The position numbers and the translations under genes are program-made. The notes under the pieces were generated by a model. The model was given only the letters and a program-made list of their open reading frames with translations, made no database searches and had not been told where the DNA came from. From NCBI RefSeq assembly GCF_000021305.1, contig NC_011772.1, positions 1,464,001 to 1,528,000 on the forward strand: 64,000 bases of DNA, in the 5' to 3' direction. Source of the stretch: Bacillus cereus G9842. GTDB lineage: Bacteria; Bacillota; Bacilli; Bacillales; Bacillaceae_G. Shown piece after piece: positions 17,328 to 25,554 of the stretch (positions are counted from its first letter, which is position 1; each line of letters opens with the position of its first letter).

Positions 17328-17424
17328 TATGTAATATAGTACTCGTATATATGATTGACAAAAAGCATTGTTTCTGAAAAAATTTAGTTAATGAAAGTTT
17401 TGGTAAAAATTTGAGGTGAAGAAA

Positions 17425-17760
17425 ATGATTTCGGATAAAATTAAATTAACAGCGAAAGATATTTTAGAAAAAGAATTTAAAACAGGTATGAGAGGTTATC
17501 AGCAAGAAGAAGTAGATAAGTTTCTTGATATGATCATTAAAGACTATGAAGCTTTCCACAAAGAGTTTGAGCAATTAAAGCAACAAAATGCTCGTTTAAA
17601 GCGTGAATTAGAGGAACAAAAACTAGCAGTAACGCAAGTTCCACAACAACCTGTACAAACACCAGTTGCACAACCGGTTTATAACAACACGAATACGGAT
17701 ATTTTAAAACGCTTATCTAACTTAGAAAAAGCTGTATTTGGAAGTAAGTTATACGAATGA
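17425..17760 (+). CDS. gpsB: cell division regulator GpsB
   Basis: A DivIVA-like adaptor that shuttles PBP1 between septum and side wall and links cell-wall enzymes to Ser/Thr kinase signalling. 111 residues from ATG 17425: the GTG at 17416 lies inside the GAGGTG ribosome site. The N-terminal membrane/PBP-binding domain is clear ([18 protein letters not shown], then [17 protein letters not shown]), followed by a coiled coil, a Gln/Pro/Val linker and the C-terminal trimerisation helix ([16 protein letters not shown]). The partner gene ponA is in the same window. Confidence 0.95.
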
Positions 17761-17804
17761 TGTAAGGTGGGAAAAGGTTTAAGCATTTTACATAGAAAAA
17801 AACG

Positions 17805-17833
17805 TTGCAAAATCTTTTTGTTTCCACTATACT
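17805..17833 (+). promoter_or_regulatory. promoter of rnpB
   Basis: TTGCAA (17805-17810), 17-base spacer, TATACT (17828-17833), about 8 bases before the RNA start. Confidence 0.8.
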
Positions 17834-17840
17834 AATGGAT

Positions 17841-18250
17841 GTCATAACGTTTGGGTAATCGCTGCAACGCCAACGTTGTAGAGGAAAGTCCATGCTCGCA
17901 CGGCCTGAGATGGCTGTAGTGTTCGTGCCTAGCCAATTCATAAGCTAGGGTATTCTGGCTGTAAGGCTGGTTTAACGGCAGGGAAAAAACCTAAGTCCTT
18001 TCGGATATGGTTTGACTACCTTTAAAGTGCCACAGTGACGAAGTCCTTGAAGAAATGATAGGAGTGGAACGAGGTAAACCCCACGAGCGAGAAACCCAAA
18101 TAATGGTAGGGGAATCTTTTCCAAGGAAATGAACGACGGGAAAGGACAGGTTTTATAACCTGTAGATAGATGATTGCCACCGGAGTACGAGGCGTGGGCC
18201 GTTTGTAGTACAAAGGAACAGAACATGGCTTACAGAACGTTATGAACCAA
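17841..18250 (+). ncRNA. rnpB: RNase P RNA, B type
   Basis: The catalytic RNA that trims tRNA 5' ends. The conserved blocks are all present in order: GGGTAATCGCTGC and GTAGAGGAAAGTCCATGCTC (P4 5' strand region), GTGCCACAGTGACGAAG, GGAACGAGGTAAACCCC, CGAGCGAGAAACCCAAAT, and the 3' block GTACAAAGGAACAGAACATG then GCTTACAGAACGTTATG. The ends pair (CATAACGTT with AACGTTATG). It lies directly after gpsB as in B. subtilis. Exact ends are estimated to within about 3 bases. Confidence 0.97.
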
Positions 18251-18264
18251 CTATGAAATAACTC

Positions 18265-18295
18265 AGCTCTCCTTTGTTAGAGGAGGGCTTTTTAT
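18265..18295 (+). terminator. terminator of rnpB
   Basis: AGCTCTCCT / AGGAGGGCT stem, 7-base loop, T-run. Confidence 0.85.
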
Positions 18296-18417
18296 TTGTA
18301 TGAAGTTATAAAGTATGAGTTAAAATGGTTAATGAGAAAATTTTTCGTAAAATGTAATGATTAATAGGAACAATTGCTATTAATTATTGTTTGAATATAC
18401 ATAAGAGGTGAATGCAA

Positions 18418-19557
18418 ATGGGAAAAGTTACTTTAATTGCAACAGCGGCAATGGGTATTGAAGCGTTAGTTGCCCGAGAAGTTCGCGATCTTGGTTATGA
18501 ATGTCAAGTAGAAAACAGCAAAGTAACATTTGAAGCAGATGAAAAGGCGATTTGTCGCACGAATTTATGGTTACGTACTGCGGATCGTGTAAAAATTAAA
18601 GTTGGCGAATTTAAAGCAACAACATTTGATGAGCTATTTGAAAAAACGAAAGCATTAAACTGGGGAGATTATATTCCAGAGAATGGCGAGTTCCCTGTTA
18701 TCGGTAAATCTTTAAAATCTGAATTATTCAGTGTTTCGGATTGCCAACGTATTGTTAAAAAGGCTGTCGTTGAAAAATTAAAAACAACATATAAACGTAC
18801 AACTTGGTTTGAAGAAGATGGTCCGTTATTCCGTATCGAGATTGCAATGCTCAAGGATATTGCAACATTAACAATTGATGCGAGTGGTGTTGGACTTCAT
18901 AAACGTGGATACCGTATGGATCAAGGGGAAGCTCCGTTAAAAGAAACATTAGCTGCGTCTTTAATTAAATTAACAAACTGGAAGCCAGATCGTCCATTTG
19001 TTGATCCATTCTGTGGATCAGGTACAATTCCGATTGAAGCGGCATTAATTGGGCAAAACATTGCGCCAGGATTTAACCGTGGTTTCGCATCAGATGAGTG
19101 GGGCTGGGTAGGTAAACAAAACTGGCGTGAAGCGCGTCAAGAAGCTGAAGATTTAGCGAACTATGATCAACGATTACAAATCATAGGATCAGATATTGAT
19201 CATCGTATGATTCGAGTTGCTCAAGATAACGCAGAAGAAGTAGGTTTAGGTGATTTAATTACATTTAAACAAATGCAGGTAAAAGATTTCACAACAAAAG
19301 AGGATTATGGCTACGTTGTAACGAATCCTCCATACGGAGAACGTTTAAGTGAAAAAGCACTCGTTGAACAACTGTATAAAGAAATGGGACAAGTATTCCG
19401 TCCGTTAGATACATGGTCAGCGTATGTATTAACAAGCTACGAAGCATTTGAGAGGTGTTACGGAAAAGATGCGTCGAAGAAGCGTAAACTGTTTAACGGA
19501 TTTATCCGTACAGATTACTACCAATACTTCGGAAAACGTCCACCGCGTAATTCATAG
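18418..19557 (+). CDS. ypsC: THUMP-domain RNA methyltransferase (RlmL/YpsC-like)
   Basis: 379 residues. The N-terminal THUMP domain (residues ~1-160) starts LIATAAMGIEALVAREV; the C-terminal half is a Rossmann methyltransferase with DPFCGSGTIPIEAAL (SAM-binding, near residue 197) and the catalytic TNPPYGERL motif used for N-methylation of guanine (~300). The family modifies G2445-type positions of 23S rRNA; that target is inferred. ATG 18418 is 7 bases after GAGGTG; an in-frame ATG at 18412 is too close to it. Confidence 0.92.
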   Translation: MGKVTLIATAAMGIEALVAREVRDLGYECQVENSKVTFEADEKAICRTNLWLRTADRVKIKVGEFKATTFDELFEKTKALNWGDYIPENGEFPVIGKSLKSELFSVSDCQRIVKKAVVEKLKTTYKRTTWFEEDGPLFRIEIAMLKDIATLTIDASGVGLHKRGYRMDQGEAPLKETLAASLIKLTNWKPDRPFVDPFCGSGTIPIEAALIGQNIAPGFNRGFASDEWGWVGKQNWREARQEAEDLANYDQRLQIIGSDIDHRMIRVAQDNAEEVGLGDLITFKQMQVKDFTTKEDYGYVVTNPPYGERLSEKALVEQLYKEMGQVFRPLDTWSAYVLTSYEAFERCYGKDASKKRKLFNGFIRTDYYQYFGKRPPRNS

Positions 19558-19618
19558 TATAAAACTCCTCCAGCGCGCATATACTGGCTATTATGTAATG
19601 CGTAAAGGAGGAAGTGAT

Positions 19619-19801
19619 ATGGATAGTTTCCAATTATCAATGATTCAAAAAGCTATTCACCGTACGTATGATGAGCTCGGAAAAGAAGTGGATAGTCAAG
19701 GTGCGATTGTAGATGAAATACAAAAAGCACAAGAAGAATATTTGTCAGCTCTTTCACATGAAACAGCGATTGATAAACGGTATTTAAAGTCATTAATATA
19801 G
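19619..19801 (+). CDS. conserved 60-residue protein of unknown function
   Basis: 60 residues, ATG after AAAGGAGGAAGTGAT, a very strong ribosome site. Soluble, mixed charge, probably helical (MDSFQLSMIQKAIHRTYDEL...VDEIQKAQEEYLSALS). It stands between ypsC and ypvA; a small gene (yptA) is near this place in B. subtilis but I cannot confirm they are the same. Its ribosome site can pair with an upstream CTCCTCC (see findings). A terminator follows at once. Confidence 0.75.
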   Translation: MDSFQLSMIQKAIHRTYDELGKEVDSQGAIVDEIQKAQEEYLSALSHETAIDKRYLKSLI

Positions 19802-19802
19802 A

Positions 19803-19839
19803 AGAAAATTTTCCTTTTTCGAAAGGAAAATTTTTTTTC
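19803..19839 (+). terminator. terminator after the 60-residue gene
   Basis: AAAATTTTCCTTT / AAAGGAAAATTTT with TTCG loop and T-run. Confidence 0.9.
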
Positions 19840-19940
19840 GTGAATTTCTATGTATGGCAACAGGGGAAAGCAAATGCATACATATGCGTAGCAGTTGCTA
19901 TTATCTTTTTATAGAAAAACTTTTTGGTTGGAGGCTAAGG

Positions 19941-21878
19941 ATGTTTACTGAGAAGAGATTACCATTTGAAGTAGGAAAACAAGATAATTTTTATGATAAG
20001 TTGAATGAGTGGATTGGAGATGTGTTTTACGACATCCTTCCGGAAAAAGGCTTTGAAGAGCGTGATGAACAAATTTTTATGGCGTTTCAGTTAGAACGCG
20101 CTTTCCAAGAAAAGAAAGTTATGTTCGCAGAAGCTGGTGTAGGAACAGGGAAAACAATTGTATATCTTCTATATGCAATTTGTTACGCGCGTTATACTGG
20201 GAAACCAGCTATTATTGCTTGTGCAGATGAAACGTTAATTGAGCAGCTTGTGAAAGAAGAAGGGGACATTGCTAAGTTATCTGAAGCATTAGGGCTATCT
20301 GTTGATGTAAGGCTTGCAAAATCAATGGATAATTATTTATGCTTACGTAAACTTGAAGATGTTATGAGTGGACGAGCTCCAGAAGTAATTGAAGACGTAT
20401 ATTACGAGTTACCACAGTTTGTATTCGATCATGGTACGATGCAAAACTTTACTCACTATGGTGACAGAAAAGAATTTCCACTTTTAAATGACGAAGAATG
20501 GTCAAAAGTAAATTGGGATTACTTCCAAGATTGCTTTACTTGTGATTCTCGTCATCGTTGTGGACAAACTCTTTCTCGTGAACATTATCGTAAAGCAGCA
20601 GATTTAATTATTTGTTCTCAAGATTTCTATATGGATCATATTTGGACGTACGATGCTCGTAAGCGTGAAGGGCAAATTCCGTTATTACCAGAAAGTAGCT
20701 GCGTTGTATTCGATGAAGGACATCTTGTAGAATATGCAGCTCAAAAAGCTTTAACATACCGTTTAAAGCAAACGATGATGGAGCAACTTTTAACGAGATT
20801 GCTACAAAACGATATTCGCGAGGAGTTTGCGCATTTAGTAGAAGAAACAATTTGGCAAACAGAGCGATTCTTTGATGTGTTACAAGAGAATAAAAAGGAA
20901 ATTGCCGGTTCTGATCGTTTAGAAATTACTGTGACAGAAAAAGTAACAGCTGAAGCGAAGCGACTTTATGCAAAAATTGGTGAAGTCGGTGATGCATTAG
21001 TATTTGAAAGTGAAATGCATACAGTAAACACGTATGACTTAAATATCGTTGATGAGCATTTAGATGTGTTAGAACATTCACTTCGTCTGTTTATGCACGA
21101 GAAAAATGTAATTACATGGGGTGAAGAAGGTGATGGTGCCTTCACGTTAGTTATTATGCCGCGTGCAGTTGAAGAGGTGTTACAAGAGAAAGTATTCTCG
21201 AAGAAAATCCCGTATATTTTCTCTTCTGCGACATTATCGAACAACGATTCATTCGCATTTACAGCAAATAGTCTAGGGGTAAAAGATTACTTATCATTCT
21301 CAGTTGCCTCACCGTTTGATTATGAGGAGCAAATGGCGGTAAACTTACTATCGCATACGAAAGAAAATGAATGGGAAAGAAAGTGTCAATATACACTTGA
21401 AAATATACAAAAAACAAATGGACGTACGCTTGTATTATTCCGTACAACACAAGAACTTGCAGCGTTTAAAGAATATGTAAGTAAAGAACAAATGTCAGTT
21501 CCGTTCCTATATGAAGGAGATCAGGAAATTAGTCAGCTCGTTTCTCGTTTCCAAAATGAAGAAGAGACTGTACTTTGTGCCGTTCATTTATGGGAAGGTT
21601 TAGATATTCCAGGTTCATCATTATCACATGTTATCATTTGGTCATTACCATTCCCTCCAAACGATCCTGTGTTTGAAGCGAAACGTAAGCACGTAAATGA
21701 TCCATTCTGGGATGTAGATGTACCGTATATGATTTTACGACTTCGTCAAGGGATCGGACGTTTAATTCGTACGAGCGACGATAAAGGTGCTATATCAATC
21801 TTCTTATCTGATTCAGAAGATGAGAAAGTAGTTGCAGCTGTGAAAAATGTACTGCCAGTAGAAGGTAAAGAATTATAA
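19941..21878 (+). CDS. ypvA: DinG/XPD-like ATP-dependent helicase, YpvA type
   Basis: 645 residues from ATG 19941, 6 bases after GGAGG; upstream in-frame ATGs lack a ribosome site. SF2 helicase with Walker A AGVGTGKTIVYLL (residues ~65-77), DEGH box VFDEGHLVEYAAQ, and C-terminal HLWEGLDIPGSSLSH and RQGIGRLIR. Between the boxes one Cys (NYLCLRKL) and a later DCFTCDSRHRCGQ group give four cysteines, the pattern of the XPD/DinG iron-sulfur cluster. This differs from the dinG at 2646, which lacks the cluster and has an exonuclease. Position beside ypsC matches B. subtilis ypvA. Confidence 0.88.
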   Translation: MFTEKRLPFEVGKQDNFYDKLNEWIGDVFYDILPEKGFEERDEQIFMAFQLERAFQEKKVMFAEAGVGTGKTIVYLLYAICYARYTGKPAIIACADETLIEQLVKEEGDIAKLSEALGLSVDVRLAKSMDNYLCLRKLEDVMSGRAPEVIEDVYYELPQFVFDHGTMQNFTHYGDRKEFPLLNDEEWSKVNWDYFQDCFTCDSRHRCGQTLSREHYRKAADLIICSQDFYMDHIWTYDARKREGQIPLLPESSCVVFDEGHLVEYAAQKALTYRLKQTMMEQLLTRLLQNDIREEFAHLVEETIWQTERFFDVLQENKKEIAGSDRLEITVTEKVTAEAKRLYAKIGEVGDALVFESEMHTVNTYDLNIVDEHLDVLEHSLRLFMHEKNVITWGEEGDGAFTLVIMPRAVEEVLQEKVFSKKIPYIFSSATLSNNDSFAFTANSLGVKDYLSFSVASPFDYEEQMAVNLLSHTKENEWERKCQYTLENIQKTNGRTLVLFRTTQELAAFKEYVSKEQMSVPFLYEGDQEISQLVSRFQNEEETVLCAVHLWEGLDIPGSSLSHVIIWSLPFPPNDPVFEAKRKHVNDPFWDVDVPYMILRLRQGIGRLIRTSDDKGAISIFLSDSEDEKVVAAVKNVLPVEGKEL

Positions 21879-21880
21879 GG

Positions 21881-21909
21881 AAAAAGCTTGGCGCTTGCCA
21901 AGCTTTTTT
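21881..21909 (+). terminator. terminator of ypvA
   Basis: AAAGCTTGGC / GCCAAGCTTT, GCTT loop, T-run. Confidence 0.9.
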
Positions 21910-21978
21910 CTATTATAAAAGGAATTTATGTTTCCGTGTCGAATTAAGTTTGAGGTAGAAAAAGGAGGCTTTTATACG

Positions 21979-23496
21979 ATGACAGTTGCTACATATGAAG
22001 TAGAAAAACAATTTTTAACATACGTGAAGAAGATACAGAATTATGGAGAAGCATTAAGTTTAATGTTTTGGGATTTAAGAACAGGTGCACCAAAAAAAGG
22101 TGTGGATCAGCGTTCTGAAGTAATTGGTATGCTTTCGTCAGAAGTGTTTGCTATGTCGACTTCAGATGAGATGGGAAACTATTTAACAGAGCTTGAAGCT
22201 TTAATACGCGAAGATAAACTTTCTGAAACGACGAAGAAAATGGTTGAAGAGTGCCGGAAAGAATATGATAGAAATAAAAAAATTCCACAAGTTGAATATG
22301 AGGCTTATGTGAAATTAGAAGCGAAAGCGGAGAGTGTGTGGGAAGAAGCTCGCGAAAAATCTGATTTCGAAATGTTCCGCCCATACTTAGAAAAAATTGT
22401 GGAATTTAAAAAGAAATTTATTACATATTGGGGTTATGAAACATATAAATACAATACATTATTAGATATGTATGAGCCAGGTATTACAGTGGAAGTTTTA
22501 GATCACGTATTTGGTCAACTTCGTGAGCGCATCGTACCGCTTGTAAAAGAAATCTCTGAGTCTAAAAAAGGATTAAAAACAAGTGCTTTATCGGAACGAT
22601 TTTCAAAAGAAAAACAAAAGAACTTTACATTAGAATTATTGAAGCAATTGAATTATGACTTTGAAGCAGGTCGTCTTGATGAAACAGTACATCCTTTCGA
22701 AATTACATTAAATAGAGGGGATGTTCGTATTACGACACGCTATGATGAAAAAGATTTTCGTATGGCTGTTTTTGGAACAATTCATGAATGTGGTCATGCA
22801 GTATATGAACAAAATATTGCAGAACAATTTGAAGGTACACCACTTTGCAGTGGTACATCTATGGGTATTCACGAATCACAATCATTATTCTTTGAGAACT
22901 TTATCGGCCGTAATAAATCATTCTGGAAGAAGAATTATGATTTATTAAAAGAGTATAGCAATGGTCAATTTGATGATATGTCAGTTGATGAGTTTTATGA
23001 TGCAATTAACGAATCGAAACCGTCATTCATTCGTATAGAAGCAGATGAGCTTACATACCCGCTTCATGTTATGGTTCGTTATGAGCTTGAGAAAGAATTA
23101 TTTGATGGTACATTACAAGTGAAGGACTTACCAGCAGCTTGGAATGATAAGATGGAAGCATATTTAGGCATTCGTCCGGAAAATAATGCACAAGGTGTAT
23201 TGCAAGATGTTCACTGGGCTGGTGGTTCATTTGGATACTTCCCATCTTATGCGCTTGGTTACATGTATGCAGCACAGTTTAAGCAAAGAATGTTAAAAGA
23301 CATTCCGAACTTTGACGCATTATTAGAAGAAGGAAACGTAACACCAATTCGTGAATGGTTAACAGAAAATATTCACCAATACGGTAAAACGAAAAAGCCA
23401 CTTGAAATTTTAGAAGATGTGACAGGCGAAGGATTAAATGCAAACTACTTAGCAGATTATTTAGAAGCGAAGTATAAAGAAATTTATGAGTTATAA
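21979..23496 (+). CDS. ypwA: M32 family metallocarboxypeptidase (carboxypeptidase Taq)
   Basis: 505 residues; removes C-terminal residues from peptides in the cytosol. The zinc site GTIHECGHAVYEQN (HExxH, near residue 268) and the M32 signatures GIHESQSLFFENF, RIEADELTYPLHV and HWAGGSFGYFPSYALG are present. ATG 21979 is 10 bases after AAAGGAGG; earlier in-frame starts are not needed. B. subtilis YpwA has the same length and place. Confidence 0.94.
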   Translation: MTVATYEVEKQFLTYVKKIQNYGEALSLMFWDLRTGAPKKGVDQRSEVIGMLSSEVFAMSTSDEMGNYLTELEALIREDKLSETTKKMVEECRKEYDRNKKIPQVEYEAYVKLEAKAESVWEEAREKSDFEMFRPYLEKIVEFKKKFITYWGYETYKYNTLLDMYEPGITVEVLDHVFGQLRERIVPLVKEISESKKGLKTSALSERFSKEKQKNFTLELLKQLNYDFEAGRLDETVHPFEITLNRGDVRITTRYDEKDFRMAVFGTIHECGHAVYEQNIAEQFEGTPLCSGTSMGIHESQSLFFENFIGRNKSFWKKNYDLLKEYSNGQFDDMSVDEFYDAINESKPSFIRIEADELTYPLHVMVRYELEKELFDGTLQVKDLPAAWNDKMEAYLGIRPENNAQGVLQDVHWAGGSFGYFPSYALGYMYAAQFKQRMLKDIPNFDALLEEGNVTPIREWLTENIHQYGKTKKPLEILEDVTGEGLNANYLADYLEAKYKEIYEL

Positions 23497-23528
23497 AAAA
23501 GAGCTGCTTAATTGCAGCTCTTTTTTTA
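23497..23528 (+). terminator. terminator of ypwA
   Basis: AGAGCTGC / GCAGCTCT stem, T-run. Confidence 0.88.
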
Positions 23529-23542
23529 AGGGGGATAAAAGA

Positions 23543-24013
23543 ATGCTTTATACATATACAGTAATGACGCAAGAAGAAGCGGAAGAGATTGCATATAACT
23601 GGCACTATGAAGGGAAATATTCTTTTTATGATATAGCGGCAGATGAAGAAGATTTAGATGAGTTTTTACATGATGAGAGTAGAGGGAATCATACATTTTC
23701 TGTAAAGGAAAATGGCACTCTCATTGGTTTTTTTACTGTTTGTAAAATGAATAATGGAACGGTTGATATAGGACTTGGAATGAGACCTGATATAACTGGC
23801 AATGGATTTGGTTTACAGTTCGTGAATGCGGGACTAGCTTTTAGTGAAGAAAAATATGGGTGCAATTATATAACACTATCAGTAGTGAAATTTAATGAGA
23901 GAGCTATTAAAGTATATAAAAGGGCAGGGTTTGAAGCAGTTGGGACGTTTATACAAAAAACAAACGGTAGTTGTTTTGAGTTTTTGAAAATGAATTATAT
24001 ATGTGGAAAATAA
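23543..24013 (+). CDS. GNAT family N-acetyltransferase
   Basis: 156 residues from ATG 23543, after AAGGGGG. GNAT fold with acetyl-CoA motif VDIGLGMRPDITGNGFGLQFV (read as VDIGLGMRPDITG then NGFGLQF; residues ~75-95) and the usual C-terminal NERAIKVYKRAGFEAVG. Similar to RimJ/RimL-type enzymes. The acetyl acceptor is unknown. It stands alone between two terminators. Confidence 0.88.
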   Translation: MLYTYTVMTQEEAEEIAYNWHYEGKYSFYDIAADEEDLDEFLHDESRGNHTFSVKENGTLIGFFTVCKMNNGTVDIGLGMRPDITGNGFGLQFVNAGLAFSEEKYGCNYITLSVVKFNERAIKVYKRAGFEAVGTFIQKTNGSCFEFLKMNYICGK

Positions 24014-24014
24014 C

Positions 24015-24046
24015 AAAAAACAGAAGAGGGTTCTTCTGTTTTTTGC
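24015..24046. terminator. bidirectional terminator between the acetyltransferase and mph
   Basis: AACAGAAGA / TCTTCTGTT with A-run on the left and T-run on the right; serves both convergent genes. Confidence 0.88.
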
Positions 24047-24053
24047 AACTTCA

Positions 24054-24950
24054 TTAACTTTCAGTTGATAGCATGTGTACAGCTATTTCATGCATGTCTT
24101 TCAAACCTGATACTTGAGCGTATTCAGCAACAGTGATACTACTTGTTGTTAGAAGTTCGATAATATGTTCATCCATTCTTGACCAAGTTTTACCGCCAGA
24201 ATTGTCATAAGAATTAATTAACTTTGTTAGTCCATCTTTCCCAAAGAGCAGATAATGGGAAGCGAAATCGATAGATACATCAGCTATCCCTACTTCTGTC
24301 CAATCGATTAAGCCAGTTACATTATTTTTCTTATCAATCAGGATATGACCTGGATGTATATCCCCGTGCTTTACTCCTACATGAGATGGCCAAAAAGAGT
24401 CTTCAGCTAGCCATGCTTGCCAACGATCCCATAAGTTTTGATTGATGTGGTATTGTTCCTTCACTCGATTCATCCTTTGTTTCATAGAAGTTCTTAATTC
24501 ATTAGCAGTAAGAATTTCAACACCTATATTATTAAATTTTTGCTGAGGTAATGAGTGTAAATTCGCTAGAACTTTTCCTAATGAAATATTGTATTCAGTT
24601 GGTGCATTCTTTTCATTAAAGTTCCATATATATTCTTGTCGTTCTATATCGATAGTAGCGGCAGGAACGCCACTTAGTTGTTTATAAGCGATTAGTTCCT
24701 CAGAGAATATAGACCAATCAGGAACTTGGAATTCTACATGTTTTTTCATAAGTTCTAATGCTTTTTTTTCTCGTTGGACATGTCTCATAGATTCTGGTCT
24801 ACGAGGAATTCTTAGTATCCATTTATCTCCGTTTTGTTCTTTAACGTGTGCTACTTGAAAGTCAACGCCAGATTCATTAATTACTATTGAATCTTCTAAT
24901 ATATTTAGTCCTTCCTTATTTGCTAATTGTTTAACTTTAAGTGTATTCAT
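24054..24950 (-). CDS. mph: macrolide 2'-phosphotransferase
   Basis: 298 residues; APH/Mph-type kinase that inactivates macrolide antibiotics by phosphorylating the desosamine 2'-OH with a nucleotide triphosphate. Seen: KWILRIPRR (nucleotide-binding Lys), catalytic loop KHGDIHPGHILID (residues ~191-203) and the metal-binding GLIDWTEVGIADVS. Closest known group: chromosomal Mph proteins of the B. cereus group; the exact subclass and spectrum cannot be judged here. ATG 24950 is chosen because GGAGG is 8 bases upstream; ATG 24956 is only 2 bases from it. The gene lies behind a 400-base attenuator-type leader. Confidence 0.9.
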   Translation of the reverse strand: MNTLKVKQLANKEGLNILEDSIVINESGVDFQVAHVKEQNGDKWILRIPRRPESMRHVQREKKALELMKKHVEFQVPDWSIFSEELIAYKQLSGVPAATIDIERQEYIWNFNEKNAPTEYNISLGKVLANLHSLPQQKFNNIGVEILTANELRTSMKQRMNRVKEQYHINQNLWDRWQAWLAEDSFWPSHVGVKHGDIHPGHILIDKKNNVTGLIDWTEVGIADVSIDFASHYLLFGKDGLTKLINSYDNSGGKTWSRMDEHIIELLTTSSITVAEYAQVSGLKDMHEIAVHMLSTES

Positions 24951-25056
24951 TCCCATTTCCTCCAAATGTTTATTCTAATTTTAATGTTTTCTGTTACTAA
25001 TTGTTTCTAACTACATCAATATGATTAAAGTAGCGAGATATAAGGAAATGTAATCA

Positions 25057-25090
25057 TAAAAAAACCACAGACGAGCTTCTGTCTGTGGTT
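25057..25090 (-). terminator. second leader terminator upstream of mph
   Basis: Minus strand: AACCACAGAC / GTCTGTGGTT, 8-base loop, then seven Ts, before the mph start. The sequence just 5' of it (CGTTTACTCT) can pair with AGAGTAAACG further up the leader (near 25235-25244). Confidence 0.85.
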
Positions 25091-25149
25091 AAGAGTAAAC
25101 GAGGATATAATGAATAAACGCCTCTCTTTGTATGAAAAAATATACGAAA

Positions 25150-25175
25150 AAAAGACAGACGTATATCTGCCTTTC
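25150..25175 (-). terminator. first leader terminator upstream of mph
   Basis: Minus strand: AGGCAGA / TCTGTCT stem (one G-T pair), 6-base loop, run of seven Ts. Confidence 0.7.
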
Positions 25176-25276
25176 TTCATGTGGAAAGTGTACTCTTCCG
25201 TTGAAGATTATTAAAAATGTGCAGACTAGTCCCGTTTACTCTGCTTTATGAAAACAGAGCCTTTGAACATATTAAG

Positions 25277-25324
25277 TTACTTATTGTTCAAAGTTTGCTG
25301 ACGTAGTCTTCCTGCGTGCATCAT
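25277..25324 (-). CDS. ErmDL-like macrolide-sensing leader peptide of mph
   Basis: 15-codon ORF reading MMHAGRLRQQTLNNK, with AGGAGG 10 bases before the ATG. Aligned position by position with the B. licheniformis ErmD leader peptide as I know it (MTHSMRLRFPTLNQ), 8 of the first 14 residues agree, including Arg6-Leu7-Arg8, the +X+ motif at which macrolide-bound ribosomes stall. The ORF is followed by a hairpin (25261-25269 with 25285-25293) that a ribosome stalled at codons 7-8 would open, then by two terminators and mph. It is almost certainly the drug sensor of this leader. Confidence 0.85.
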   Translation of the reverse strand: MMHAGRLRQQTLNNK

Positions 25325-25357
25325 CTTTAATAATCCTCCTTTTAATAGTATGGTAAC

Positions 25358-25386
25358 ACTATACTTTGTTTATAAGTAAATATCAA
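25358..25386 (-). promoter_or_regulatory. promoter of the mph leader
   Basis: Minus strand TTGATA (25386-25381), 17-base spacer, TATAGT (25363-25358). Gives a leader of about 400 nt before mph. Confidence 0.85.
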
Positions 25387-25554
25387 TAAAAAATACTAGA
25401 TATAATATCTTAAAAATCGAATTAACTAAAAATTTATATTCGGAAAATAGAGATAAAGGATATTTGCTTTTGTAATTGGAAATTGTGGAAGAAGATGTGT
25501 ATGATAGAATTTTAGTAGTAAATAGTAGGTTTAGCAAGGAAAGGTAGAGGTAGT

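Noticed and set aside
24054..24950. Recent transfer of mph on a mobile element
   Set aside because: No transposase, integrase, flanking direct repeats or composition shift is seen; the gene looks like a long-standing chromosomal gene of the group.
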